The notes under the pieces are model-generated. The model was not told where the DNA came from. It searched no databases and worked only from the letters and a program-made list of their open reading frames with translations. DNA of 64,000 bases from DASUAS01 sp963720765. Lineage in GTDB: Bacteria; Actinomycetota; Acidimicrobiia; IMCC26256; DASPTH01. Shown here one piece after another: positions 17,520 through 28,418 of the stretch. Numbering within the stretch: the first letter of the stretch is position 1; the number at the start of each line of letters is the position of its first letter. The stretch lies in the NCBI GenBank assembly GCA_963720765.1, contig CAVRGS010000004.1, positions 62,001-126,000 of the forward strand, given 5' to 3'. The translations under genes and the position numbers were made by a program.

Positions 17520-20500
17520 ATGCGCCTGTCCCAGCCGTTCGTCCGCCTGCCCCTCACGGTCGACGCCGCCCGGCTCCGCCGGGAGGTCGAGACGATCCCC
17601 GAAGCGGCCTGGCGCAGCCACCCCGAAGCCGCCCCGGGCAACGAGCGCGGTGGTGCTGATCGGGGTGGCGGGCGATCCCGACGGCGACAGCACGGTCGGG
17701 CCCATGGCCCCGACGCCCCATCTCGACGCCCTGCCGTCGGTCCACCAGCTCCTCGCCGCGCTCGGCACGACCGTCGGGCGCACCCGGCTCATGCGCATCG
17801 CCACCGAGACCGAGCTCGGCCTCCACGTGGACACCAACTACTACTGGTGGCACCACCTGCGGATGCACGTGCCGGTCCAGACCACACCCGACGTCGTGTT
17901 CGAGGCCGGCGGCACGTCGGTCCACATGGCCGAGGGTGAGGTGTGGGTGTTCGACACCTGGCAGCGTCACCGGGTCGACAACCCTGCGTCCTCACCGCGG
18001 ATCCATCTCGTGATCGACACCGTCGGCAGCGCGTCCCTGTGGGACCTGATCGATCGGCCCGATCGCCCGTCCCGGCGCCTGGGCGACGACGTGGCAGAAC
18101 CGGAGCACGAGCTCCGGGTCGAGCAGTGGAACTGGCCGATCGTGATGGCCCCCGCCGAAGTCGACTCCACCGTCGGGTCACTGCTCGACGACCTGCGCGA
18201 GGTCGACGTCGACGCCGCCGGCCGAGCCGAGCGACTCCTCGACCGGTTCCGTCACGAGTGGCACGACCTCACCGCGCGCTACGGACCCGGACCAGCCGGG
18301 TGGCCCCCCAGGCGGTCGCTGCTCGAAGCCACCCGCGGGCGCGTGCACGCGGAACTGGCCGGGTGCCAACTCGCCAACGGTGTGGCACTCACGCACGCGC
18401 TCGACCAGCTCGTGTTCAGCCCCGCGCTCACGCCCAGCCTGGCCGGGAGCATCCCCACGACCGCCGCTCCCGCGAGCACGTCTCCGCGACCCGCTTCCCG
18501 GCCCTCGCTGCTCGACGGACCGCCGCGCATCGTCGACCCGGTGTTCATCGTGTGCCCGCCCCGGTCGGGATCGAGCCTGCTGTTCGAGACGCTGCAGCGC
18601 TCACCCAGCCTCGCCACCATCGGCGGCGAGAGCCACGAGGTGATCGAGGGCATCGCCGCACTCGGCCCCGCCGCGCACGACTGGGACTCCAACCGCCTCG
18701 ACGCGAGCGATGCCAGCGACGGCGTGGTCGCGCACCTCAAGGAGCGCTTCGCCGCGCGCATGCGCAGCCGCGACGGCCAGCCCTGTCGCGGCCCGACCCG
18801 ACTGCTCGAGAAGACTCCCAAGAATGCGCTGCGCATCCCGTTCCTCGCGCAGGCGTTCCCCGACGCGCGCTTCGTGTTCCTGTACCGCGACCCGCGGGAG
18901 ACGGTGTCGAGCATGCTCGACGCGTGGCGCTCGGAGAAGTTCATCACCTACCCCGACCTCCCCGGCTGGAACGGCGCGCCGTGGTCCCTGCTGCTCACGC
19001 CGGGCTGGCGTGACCTCGCCGACCGTCCGCTCGCCGACGTCGTGTCGCGCCAGTGGGCCGACACCGTCGACACGTTGCTCCACGACCTCACCGCGCTCGA
19101 CGGGAACAAGTGGTGCGTGGCGTCGTACGACCAGCTTGTGGCCAACCCGCTGGCCGAGATCCAGCGTCTGTGCGCATTCCTCGACATCGACTGGGACGAC
19201 GACCTGGCCGAGCCGCTCCCCCACTCGCGCCACACCCTCGACTCGCCCCACCCCGACAAGTGGCGCCGCAACGCCGACGAGCTCGCACCGTTCGTCGACA
19301 ACGTGGTGGCGCCGGCCGCGAGGCGTGCACTCGACATCTTCGCCAGCGCACCTCGCACCGATCCCGTCCGCATCGACGACTCCGCCGATCGACGTCCGGT
19401 CCGCCGGAGGCCCCCGCCGCCCTTCGCGGCAACGGGCTCGGCGGGACAGACGGGCTCGGCGGGACAGACGGGGTCCGCGGGACAGACGGGCTCCGCGGAA
19501 CTGTCGGCACCGGTGGAACCGACGGAGCAGGAGCTGTTCGGTTCGCAGCACAGCGGCTCGTTCCGCGCGCTGCTCCAGGCGGCGGGCGCGTCGCTGCTCG
19601 TGACCACCTACCAGGCGGGCCGGGTCGTGATGGTGCGCGACGGCGGCGACAGCCTCAACTCGCACTTCCGCGCGCTGCCCACGCCGATGGGAGTGGCGTA
19701 CAACGGGCGCGACCTCGCCATCGGCACGCGCTCCGAGATCATCGTGTTCCAGAACCAGCCTGCCCTCACCGCGCGCCTCGATCCGCCCGACCGTCACGAC
19801 GGCTGCTTCGTCGTCCGCCACCGCCACTCCACCGGCGACATCCGCGTGCACGACCTCGCGTGGGGCGACGACGGGCTGTGGGTGGTCAACACCCGCTTCT
19901 CGTGCCTCGCCACGCTCGACGCCGAGCACTCCTTCGTCCCGCGCTGGCGACCTCCGTTCATCAGCGGACTGGCGGCGGAGGACCGCTGCCACCTCAACGG
20001 ACTCTCGGTGATCGACGGCGCGCCGAAGTACGTCACCGTGCTCGGCACCACCGACGACGCCGGCGGCTGGCGCGAGCGCAAGGCCGACGGCGGGGCGATC
20101 ATCGACGTGCCATCGGGCGAGATCGTGAGCGCGGGGTTGTCGATGCCGCACTCACCCCGCTGGCACGACGGTCGGTTGTGGGTGCTCGAATCGGGGCGGG
20201 GCAAGCTCGCCGTCGTCGATCCCGCGACCGGCGCACGCGAGGACGTCGCCGAGCTCCCCGGGTTCGCGCGCGGCCTCACGTTCGTGGGCCGCTACGCCCT
20301 CATCGGACTCTCACGTGTACGCGAGCACACGTTCGACGGACTGCCGCTCACGCGCGACCGCACGGAACCGCTGCAGTGCGGCGTGTGGATCGTCGACACC
20401 ATGACGGGAGAGATCGCGGGCCACCTCGCGTTCACCGGCTTCGTGCAGGAGATCTTCGAGGTCGCGTTGTTGGCGGGACTGCGGTACCCGGAGATGGTCG

Positions 20501-20577
20501 AACCGGGCGCGCCGCTCGGCGACACCGCCTTCGTGCTTCCCGACGACGCCATGCGCGACCTCGCGGCGCCCGCCTGA
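17520..20577 (+). CDS. Asp/Asn beta-hydroxylase-like, sulfotransferase and TIGR03032-type fusion protein
   Basis: About 1,018 residues in three parts. The N-terminal part resembles 2-oxoglutarate/Fe(II) aspartyl/asparaginyl beta-hydroxylases: GLHVDTNYYW (Fe-ligand His near 17824), FDTWQRHRVDN (second His near 17968) and PRIHLVIDT (2-oxoglutarate Arg). Next is a sulfotransferase domain with the PAPS loop CPPRSGSSLLFETL near 18553, LLEKTPKN, and RDPRETVSSMLDAW near 18889. After a GSAGQT-repeat linker comes a 330-residue domain like the TIGR03032/DUF4915 family (MPHSPRWHDGRLWVLESGRG). The first 41 residues (MRLSQPFVRLPL...) lie in another frame; one extra G near 17643 breaks the join, and the uninterrupted frame starts at 17650. 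The partner or substrate is unknown. Confidence 0.75.
19432..19503 (+). repeat. Four tandem 18-bp units encoding a GSAGQT linker
   Basis: The unit ACGGGCTCGGCGGGACAG is repeated with small changes and the last copy is diverged. In frame it encodes (T)GSAGQ repeats between the sulfotransferase and TIGR03032-type domains. The unit is a multiple of three bases, so copy-number change would only lengthen or shorten the linker. Confidence 0.8.
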
Positions 20578-20612
20578 GCGGACGCCGCGAGGTCGTGGGT
20601 GGGACCTCACCC

Positions 20613-20755
20613 TCAGCCGGTGAACTTCGGCGCGACCACCGCCGTGGGGCGGGCATCACGACCTCGACCGCGACGGCGTTCCCCGAGATGGTGACCGCGC
20701 CCAAGATCTCGACATCGACCCAGCCCGGCTCGCCCCCGCTCGCCCGGCTTCAGCG
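20613..20755 (-). pseudogene. Remnant of the 3' end of a beta-helix protein gene
   Basis: On the minus strand one frame reads WVDVEILGAVTISGNAVAVE and then VVMPAP, and a neighbouring frame continues TAVVAPKFTG and stops. The intact beta-helix protein at 15390 ends in the same PKFTG, and 17 bases around the stop codon (15388-15404 and 20611-20627) are identical. The frame change falls at a GGGG run near 20645. There is no start codon and only some 45 codons survive, so this is a decayed copy of a paralogue. It lies directly downstream of hspR on the same strand. Confidence 0.55.
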
Positions 20756-21151
20756 ACGTGGGACCCGCACCACTGCCCGGCTGAGCGGCACGAGGTCGCG
20801 GCGGTAGCTGCGGTGGACGTCGCGCACGGCCACCTCGTGGGCCTCGTGGGCGGCGGCCAACGCGGCGTCGAGGGCTCCGATCCGTTGCCGCAGGCGGTCC
20901 AGCTCGGCTTCGAGGTCGAGGATCTTGCGGACGCCGGCCAGGCTGACGCCGTCGGTGGTGAGCTCCTGGATGCGCTGGAGCAGGGCGATGTCACGGTCGG
21001 AGTACCGACGGCTGCGGCCCTCGGTGCGGCTGGGCTCGATGAGTCCCTTGCGCTCGTAGATGCGCAACGTCTGGGGGTGGACGCCGGCCAGCTCGGCCGC
21101 CACCGAGATGACGTAGAGCGCGCGCTGGTCGGCCTGCTGGTCGTCGCCCAT
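20750..21151 (-). CDS. hspR: Heat-shock repressor HspR, MerR family
   Basis: A 133-residue MerR-type regulator: YVISVAAELAGVHPQTLRIY is the helix-turn-helix, followed by ERKGLIEPSRTEGRSRRYS (wing) and a dimerising coiled coil (LDLEAELDRLRQRIGALDAA). In other actinobacteria HspR represses the dnaK operon and clpB by binding HAIR sites, with DnaK as co-repressor. Its place as the last gene of dnaK-grpE-dnaJ-hspR supports the same autoregulated loop here, as do operators before dnaK and clpB. Confidence 0.93.
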   Translation of the reverse strand: MGDDQQADQRALYVISVAAELAGVHPQTLRIYERKGLIEPSRTEGRSRRYSDRDIALLQRIQELTTDGVSLAGVRKILDLEAELDRLRQRIGALDAALAAAHEAHEVAVRDVHRSYRRDLVPLSRAVVRVPRR

Positions 21152-21154
21152 GGC

Positions 21155-22333
21155 CTACACCCCCAGGTGTTCTCGTGGGTTGCCCGGCAGCGCGGTCGCG
21201 AGCTGCTCGATCGCGGCCTTGGCGTCGTCGTCGAGCTCCTGGGGCACGACGACGTCGAACGTCACGAGCAGCGCCCCCGGATCGCCTGACGCGCGCGGGA
21301 TCCCGCGGCCGCGCACCCGCACGGTCTTGCCGGTCTGCGTGCCCGGCGGCACCTTCACGGTGACCGGGGCGTCGAGCGTCGGCACCTTCACCTGCGCACC
21401 CAGCACCGCCTCGGGGAAGGTGACCGGCACCTTCACCGTGAGGTCCCACTTCCCGCTCCTGGCGAAGATCGGGTGAGGCGCGACGTGCACCACGACGTAG
21501 AGGTCACCCGGAGGAGCGCCGTTGAGGCCAGGCGTGCCGCGCCCCTTCACCCGGATGCGCTGGCCGTCGTCGACGCCCGCGGGGATCCGCACCTTCACCG
21601 TGCGCGGCCGCACCTCGACGCCGCGGCCCTTGCAGTTCTTGCACTTGTCCTTGACCACGCTGCCGCGGCCACCGCACGTGGGGCACACCTCGGAGAACGA
21701 GAACGGCCCCTGGTCGACGGCCACGGACCCTGCGCCGTTGCACGTGGGACAACGCTCGGGGAACGTCCCCGGCTTGGCGCCGGTGCCGTTGCACACGTGG
21801 CACGGCGCCTCCGAGGTGATGTTCACCGAGGTGGTGATGCCGTGAACGGCGTCGAGGAAGTCGAGGTGCAGCTCGGTCTCGATGTCCTGCCCGCGCTGGG
21901 GCCCGACCGGACCCTGGTTCCGGCCGCGCCGGGCGCGGCCACCACCTCCACCGCCGAAGAGGTTGCCGAAGATCCCTCCGAGGTCGCCCAGGTCGCCCAG
22001 GTCCTCGACCCGGACGTTCTGGTAGCCGCCGGCGCCACCGGGGAACCCGCCGAAGCCGCCGAAGCCGCCCGGCCCACCGGGACCGCCACCCGACGCCACC
22101 ATCTCGCGGACTTCGTCGTACTCCTTGCGCTTGTCGGCGTCGCCGAGCACGTCGTGCGCGGACGAGATCTCCTTGAAGCGCGCCTCGGCCGATGCGTCGC
22201 CGGGGTTGGCGTCAGGGTGGAACTGCTTCGCGAGCTTGCGGTACGCGCGCGTGATCTCCTTGTCGGTCGCGTCCTTCGACACGCCGAGCTCCGAGTAGTA
22301 GTCCTTCTCGAACCACTCCCGTTGCGGAGCCAA
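21155..22333 (-). CDS. dnaJ: Chaperone protein DnaJ
   Basis: A 392-residue type I J-protein: J domain with HPDANPG at residues 38-44, a long Gly/Phe-rich stretch (GGPGGFGGFGGFPGGAGG), four CxxCxGxG zinc motifs (CHVCNGTG, CPTCNGAG, CPTCGGRG, CKNCKGRG) and the C-terminal substrate-binding domain. It stimulates DnaK ATPase and delivers clients. It begins with MAPQREWFEKDYYSELGVSK, the variant N-terminus seen in DnaJ1 proteins of actinobacteria. It is three bases from hspR and 20 bases from grpE. Confidence 0.95.
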   Translation of the reverse strand: MAPQREWFEKDYYSELGVSKDATDKEITRAYRKLAKQFHPDANPGDASAEARFKEISSAHDVLGDADKRKEYDEVREMVASGGGPGGPGGFGGFGGFPGGAGGYQNVRVEDLGDLGDLGGIFGNLFGGGGGGRARRGRNQGPVGPQRGQDIETELHLDFLDAVHGITTSVNITSEAPCHVCNGTGAKPGTFPERCPTCNGAGSVAVDQGPFSFSEVCPTCGGRGSVVKDKCKNCKGRGVEVRPRTVKVRIPAGVDDGQRIRVKGRGTPGLNGAPPGDLYVVVHVAPHPIFARSGKWDLTVKVPVTFPEAVLGAQVKVPTLDAPVTVKVPPGTQTGKTVRVRGRGIPRASGDPGALLVTFDVVVPQELDDDAKAAIEQLATALPGNPREHLGV

Positions 22334-22353
22334 CTCAGACGCTCACTTCGAAC

Positions 22354-22883
22354 TCAGTGCGCGCACGTGACGCGCACCATCGCGGGGCGCAGCACGCGGC
22401 CCTTGAGCCGGTACCCCGTGCGCAGGATCTCGCCGACCCGCGGTTCTCCGTCGCCGTCATCCTGCATCACCGCCTCGTGCTCGTTGGGGTCGAACTCGGC
22501 GCCGGTGTCGTCGACACGCTCGAGGCCCGCCTTCTCCAACACGGTGCCGAGCTGGGTGCGGATGCCCACCACGCCGTCGCGCACCTTCTCCGCCTCGGGC
22601 GTGTCGGCACTGCCGAAGCTGGCGAGCGCGCCGTCGAAGGAGTCGAGCACGGGCAGGAGGTCGGCCACCAGGCGCTCGGTGGCGCGCTCGACCAGCGCGG
22701 TCTGCTCACGCATCACGCGCTTGCGGTAGTTCTCGAAGTCGGCCTGGACCCGCCGGAGCGTGTCGAGCAGCTCGGCGCGTTCACCCTGCACCTGCTCGAG
22801 CTCCGACAGGTCGGATTCGACGGCGGCCTCGGCCTCTTCGACCTCGGCCTCCGCCGCCGCTACGTCGTCGTCGAACGCATCGC

Positions 22884-22887
<4 letters not shown>
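22354..22887 (-). CDS. grpE: Nucleotide exchange factor GrpE
   Basis: A 177-residue protein with an acidic N-terminal coiled coil (EAEVEEAEAAVESDLSELEQ), the GrpE core RVQADFENYRKRVMREQTAL and the C-terminal beta domain with PNEHEAVMQ and VGEILRTGYRLKGRVLRPAM. GrpE releases ADP from DnaK. The ATG at 22887 overlaps the dnaK stop (ATGA), so the two are translationally coupled. Confidence 0.95.
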
Positions 22888-24740
<1,853 letters not shown>

Positions 24741-24825
24741 GTGATGTGCCTCCAGATGGGGGTCTGTGCTGGGTTTCGAAGGGCTGCCCGGGTTCTTCGG
24801 CCGCTGGTGCGCAGACCTGAACCCG

Positions 24826-24850
24826 ACTTGAGCGTGACAGTATCAACTTT
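24826..24850 (+). promoter_or_regulatory. HspR-type (HAIR-like) operator upstream of dnaK
   Basis: ACTTGA-N13-AACTTT on the plus strand, the same half-sites and spacing as at 15299-15323 before clpB, but in the opposite orientation relative to the gene. Within it, CTTGAGC-N7-TATCAAC resembles the HAIR consensus CTTGAGT-N7-ACTCAAG in the first half-site. It lies about 85-110 bases before the dnaK ATG, in the spacer shared with the divergent cyclic-nucleotide-binding gene. Confidence 0.65.
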
Positions 24851-24927
24851 CATGCGTCGGGCTCTATTCCCGGCGCGGGGCGGCTGGGCGCGCCCGTGCG
24901 GCACGAGTCCGTGGCAGGATGCTCGCC

Positions 24928-25347
24928 ATGGCGCGCAGCAACTCGTTCGTCGACACCCTGTCGACGGTGCCCCTGTTCTCGGCCTGCTCCAAGAAGGAAC
25001 TGGCGATGGTGGCGAAGTCGGCGGAGCCGATGAGCGTCCCCGCGGGCCGGGTGGTCGTCAACGAGGGCGCAGCCGGCACCGAGTTCTACGTGATCCTCGA
25101 GGGCCAGGCCCGGGTCGAGCGCCACGGACGCCAGGTCGCGATCCTGGGGCCGGGCGGGTTCTTCGGTGACCTCGCCCTCCTCGACCGCGCGCCGCGCAAC
25201 GCGAGCGTGATCGCCGACTCGGACCTCGAGGTCGCGAAGCTCGGCCAGCGCGCCTTCGAATCGCTGCTCGACCATCCCGGCTTCTCGAAGAAGCTGCTCG
25301 CAGGACTCGCACGTCGTCTGCGAGAACAAGACGCGCGCAACCTCTGA
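24928..25347 (+). CDS. Single-domain cyclic nucleotide-binding protein
   Basis: About 139 residues forming one cNMP-binding beta-barrel (VPAGRVVVNEGAAGTEFYVI, the GGFFGDLALLDRAPRNASVI phosphate-binding cassette) and a C-terminal helix (FSKKLLAGLARRLREQDARN). There is no DNA-binding domain, so it is not a CRP-type activator; it may be an allosteric or adaptor protein. The ATG at 24928 (MARSNSF) is preferred over the ATG at 24919. It is divergent from dnaK and ends 15 bases before the EtfD-like gene, suggesting linked expression. Confidence 0.8.
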   Translation: MARSNSFVDTLSTVPLFSACSKKELAMVAKSAEPMSVPAGRVVVNEGAAGTEFYVILEGQARVERHGRQVAILGPGGFFGDLALLDRAPRNASVIADSDLEVAKLGQRAFESLLDHPGFSKKLLAGLARRLREQDARNL

Positions 25348-25349
25348 AG

Positions 25350-25355
25350 TAACTT
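25350..25355 (+). promoter_or_regulatory. Candidate -10 element for the EtfD-like gene
   Basis: TAACTT ends seven bases before the GTG at 25363, right after the upstream stop codon, with no Shine-Dalgarno sequence. This fits a leaderless transcript. Confidence 0.35.
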
Positions 25356-25362
25356 TCGGCCC

Positions 25363-27582
25363 GTGAAGCGCTTCCCTCTGCCGAAGCCGCACCAGCTGGT
25401 GCTCGTGGTCGGCGCACTCGTCTCGCTCGGCACGCTCGCGTCGGGCATCGCACCGCGGATCACCGAGTGGCAAGACCACTCCGTCATCGCGCGCGAACCC
25501 TTCGGGGGCATCCCCAACGCGGTGTACTGGGCGTTCTACGTCACCGCCGCGGTCATGCTGTTCGTCTGCGCGTGGCTGATCAGCCAGCGGGTCAAGAACT
25601 ACGAGCGGGGCGGCCCCGACGACCGCCGCACGAACAAGCGCAACTTCCACCGCCGCATGAAGGACTTCCGCGCCGGCGTGTGGATGCAGACGCTGCTGCG
25701 CGACCCGGCGGCGGGCCTCATGCACTCGTGCATCTACTTCGGCTTCTTGTGGCTGTTCATCGCCACGGTCGTGCTGGAGCTCGACCACCAGCTCCCCGAC
25801 AACCTCAAGTTCCTCCACGGCGGCGTGTACGAGGGCTACGCGTTCGCAGCCGACCTCGCCGGTGTGGTGTTCACCGTCGGCATCGTGTGGGCCATCGCCC
25901 GGCGCTACGTCGAGCGCCCGTACCGCATCCGCATCAAGACCAAGCCCGAGGACGCGGTCATCCTCGTGATGTTCCTGGTGATCGCGCTCACCGGCTTCTT
26001 CACCGAGGCGTTGCGCATCGCCGAGCTCGGGCGCCCCACGTTCGAGAAGTGGTCGTTCGTCGGGTACCCGCTCTCGGCACTGTTCGACGGCTCGTCGACG
26101 AGCAACCTGCAGGACGCGCACACGTGGCTGTGGGCGATCCACTTCGCTGCGTTCGTCGCGTTCCTGATCATCCTGCCGACCACGAAGCTGCGGCACATGA
26201 TCACGTCGCCGATGAACATGTACCTCAAGGACAAGGACCGGCCCAAGGGTGCGATGAAGCCCATGCCGAACCTGATGGAGACCGACCTCGAGACCTTCGG
26301 TGCCGCCACCATCGAGGACTTCACCTGGAAGCAGCTCTTCGACACCGATGCGTGCACGATCTGCGGGCGGTGCACGTCGGTGTGCCCCGCACACGCGACG
26401 GGCAAGCCGCTCGACCCACGCGAGATCGTGCTGAAGGTCGGCGAGGTCATGGCCGCGACCGGCGACCCCGTCGTGTCGCCACCGGTGAGCACCGCGACCG
26501 GCATCACGGTCACCGCCGACTCGGTGTTCGAGCGCATCACCTCGGAAGAGCTCTGGGCGTGCACGTCGTGCAAGGCCTGCGACGAGATCTGCCCCGTCAA
26601 CATCGAGATCCTCGACAAGATCCTCGACATGCGTCGCTACCTGTCCCTCATGGAGAGCGACTTCCCCACCGAGCTCGGCAACACCTACCGCTCGATGGAG
26701 AACTCGTCGAACGTGTACGGCATGAACCAGGGCGAGCGCGGCGACTGGGCGGCCGAGCTCGAAGGCGTCGACATCGTCGAAGCCGGCTCGGGCCCGCTCG
26801 GTCACGAGTACCTCTACTGGATCGGCTGCGCGGGATCGTTCGACGACCGCAACAAGAAGACGAGTCGCGCGGTCGCCAAGCTGCTCCAGCGTGCCGGCCT
26901 CGACTTCGCCATCCTCGGCCCGAGCGAGCTCTGCACCGGTGACCCGGCGCGTCGTTCGGGCAACGAGTACATCTTCCAGATGCTGGCGATGCAGAACATC
27001 GAGTCACTCGACGGACTCGGCGTGCAGAAGATCATCACGCAGTGCCCGCACTGCTTCAACACCCTGAAGAACGAGTACCCGCAGCTCGGCGGCAACTACG
27101 AGGTGGTGCACCACTCGCAGCTGTTGAGCCAGCTCGTGTCCGACGGTCGGCTCTCGCTCGCGGGCGCGACGCTCGACGAACGCGTGACCTACCACGACAG
27201 CTGCTACCTCGGCCGCCACAACGACGTCTACCTCGCGCCCCGCAACGTCATCGGCCAGCTCGGTGGGATCGACATCGTCGAGATGCCCCGCAACGGCACC
27301 AAGGGCATGTGCTGCGGCGCCGGTGGCGCGCGCATGTGGATGGAAGAGCAGACGGGCAAGAAGGTGAACATCGAGCGCACCGAAGAAGCGCTCGGCACCG
27401 GGGCCCAACGCATCGCCGTCGCCTGCCCGTTCTGCTACGTGATGATGGACGACGGCGTGAAGGAGAAGGGCCGCGACGAAGAGGTCAAGGTCCAGGACAT
27501 CGCCGAGCTCCTGATCGAGGCGATCGAGGCCGGCGAGCGCGCACCGGCGCCGCTGACCGCGGAGTTCCGACCCGGGGTCTAG
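25363..27582 (+). CDS. EtfD-like membrane Fe-S oxidoreductase
   Basis: A 739-residue protein with about six membrane helices in the first 290 residues (NarI-like heme-binding region). It then has two [4Fe-4S] motifs, CTICGRCTSVCPAH near residue 332 and CTSCKACDEICPVN near residue 405, and two HdrD-type cysteine-rich (CCG) domains (CTGDPARR with CPHCFNTL; MCCGAGGARMW with ACPFCYVMM). This layout matches mycobacterial EtfD (Rv0338c family), which passes electrons from electron-transfer flavoprotein to menaquinone during beta-oxidation. The many CoA-linked genes nearby fit such a role. EtfA and EtfB are not in the window. The start is GTG without a ribosome-binding site. Confidence 0.82.
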   Translation: MKRFPLPKPHQLVLVVGALVSLGTLASGIAPRITEWQDHSVIAREPFGGIPNAVYWAFYVTAAVMLFVCAWLISQRVKNYERGGPDDRRTNKRNFHRRMKDFRAGVWMQTLLRDPAAGLMHSCIYFGFLWLFIATVVLELDHQLPDNLKFLHGGVYEGYAFAADLAGVVFTVGIVWAIARRYVERPYRIRIKTKPEDAVILVMFLVIALTGFFTEALRIAELGRPTFEKWSFVGYPLSALFDGSSTSNLQDAHTWLWAIHFAAFVAFLIILPTTKLRHMITSPMNMYLKDKDRPKGAMKPMPNLMETDLETFGAATIEDFTWKQLFDTDACTICGRCTSVCPAHATGKPLDPREIVLKVGEVMAATGDPVVSPPVSTATGITVTADSVFERITSEELWACTSCKACDEICPVNIEILDKILDMRRYLSLMESDFPTELGNTYRSMENSSNVYGMNQGERGDWAAELEGVDIVEAGSGPLGHEYLYWIGCAGSFDDRNKKTSRAVAKLLQRAGLDFAILGPSELCTGDPARRSGNEYIFQMLAMQNIESLDGLGVQKIITQCPHCFNTLKNEYPQLGGNYEVVHHSQLLSQLVSDGRLSLAGATLDERVTYHDSCYLGRHNDVYLAPRNVIGQLGGIDIVEMPRNGTKGMCCGAGGARMWMEEQTGKKVNIERTEEALGTGAQRIAVACPFCYVMMDDGVKEKGRDEEVKVQDIAELLIEAIEAGERAPAPLTAEFRPGV

Positions 27583-27584
27583 GC

Positions 27585-28412
27585 GTGGCGGGGTCGGAAG
27601 TGTCGCGCCGGCGATTCCTGCGCCGGGTCGGCCTCGCGAGTTCAGCGGCGGTCGCGGCGCAGCTCGGGGTGCTGTCGCTGACCGGACCCGCGGGCGCGAG
27701 AACGGTGCCGCCGCCCACGCCCACCGTGCCCCCGATCGCGGCTCGGCGCGCGCTCCAGCGGCTGCTGACGCCGTTGCCGCCCTGGATCCACAACGGCCCG
27801 ACCACGAAGCCACGGGTCGCCATCACCATCGACGACATGTGGGGGGCGTTCGGGGCCGACAACGCCAACGCCGCGATGGACATCGCCCAGGCGAAAGGCG
27901 TGAAGCTCAGCTTCTTCCCGACCGGCGGCGCGATCGAGGACCACATCAACCTCGGCCGCCAGGCGGTGTGGCAACGGGCGGTGACCGAGGGTCACGACAT
28001 CGGCAACCACACCTACACGCACTCGAACCTCACCAAGCTCGACGACGACAAGATCCGCTTCGAGATGCAGCACACCAAGGACCTCCTCGCGCAGTGCCTC
28101 GGCACGGTGCCGTACACGATGCGGACGATGCGTCCGCCGGGCGGCGCCGGCGGCTTCGTCACGGGCGGCGACCCACGCATCATGAAGGTGGTCTCGAGCT
28201 TCGGCTACTCGATGGCCATGTGGACGGTCGACGCCAACGGGGTGAAAGGCAACGCCGCGTTCATCAACAAGGTCATGACCAACGCGACGAACGGCATGAT
28301 CGTGCTGATCCACTTCACCGAGTTCACGCCCGACGGGTTCCCCACCCTGATCGATCGCCTGCGCGACGAGAAGAAGCTCGAACCGACCAGCATCACCGGA
28401 CTGTTCGCCTGA
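27585..28412 (+). CDS. Tat-exported NodB-type polysaccharide deacetylase-like protein
   Basis: About 275 residues. SRRRFLRRVGLASSAAVAAQ is a twin-arginine signal. The catalytic domain shows NodB-like motifs: TIDDMWGAF (Asp pair), GHDIGNHTYTHSN (His-rich metal site), RPPGG and WTVDANG. It probably removes acetyl groups from a cell-wall or surface glycan outside the cell. The start is uncertain: GTG at 27585 or GTG at 27600; both keep the RR motif. It follows the EtfD-like gene after two bases, so they may share a message although no functional link is clear. Confidence 0.8.
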   Translation: MAGSEVSRRRFLRRVGLASSAAVAAQLGVLSLTGPAGARTVPPPTPTVPPIAARRALQRLLTPLPPWIHNGPTTKPRVAITIDDMWGAFGADNANAAMDIAQAKGVKLSFFPTGGAIEDHINLGRQAVWQRAVTEGHDIGNHTYTHSNLTKLDDDKIRFEMQHTKDLLAQCLGTVPYTMRTMRPPGGAGGFVTGGDPRIMKVVSSFGYSMAMWTVDANGVKGNAAFINKVMTNATNGMIVLIHFTEFTPDGFPTLIDRLRDEKKLEPTSITGLFA

Positions 28413-28418
28413 GGCTGG

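Noticed and set aside
17640..17650. Programmed ribosomal frameshift in the fusion gene
   Set aside because: No slippery heptamer or downstream structure is visible, and the same kind of one-base excess occurs in many unrelated genes of the window.
24741..24860. CIRCE element for HrcA upstream of dnaK
   Set aside because: No TTAGCACTC-N9-GAGTGCTAA-like sequence; the palindrome matches HspR-type HAIR sites.
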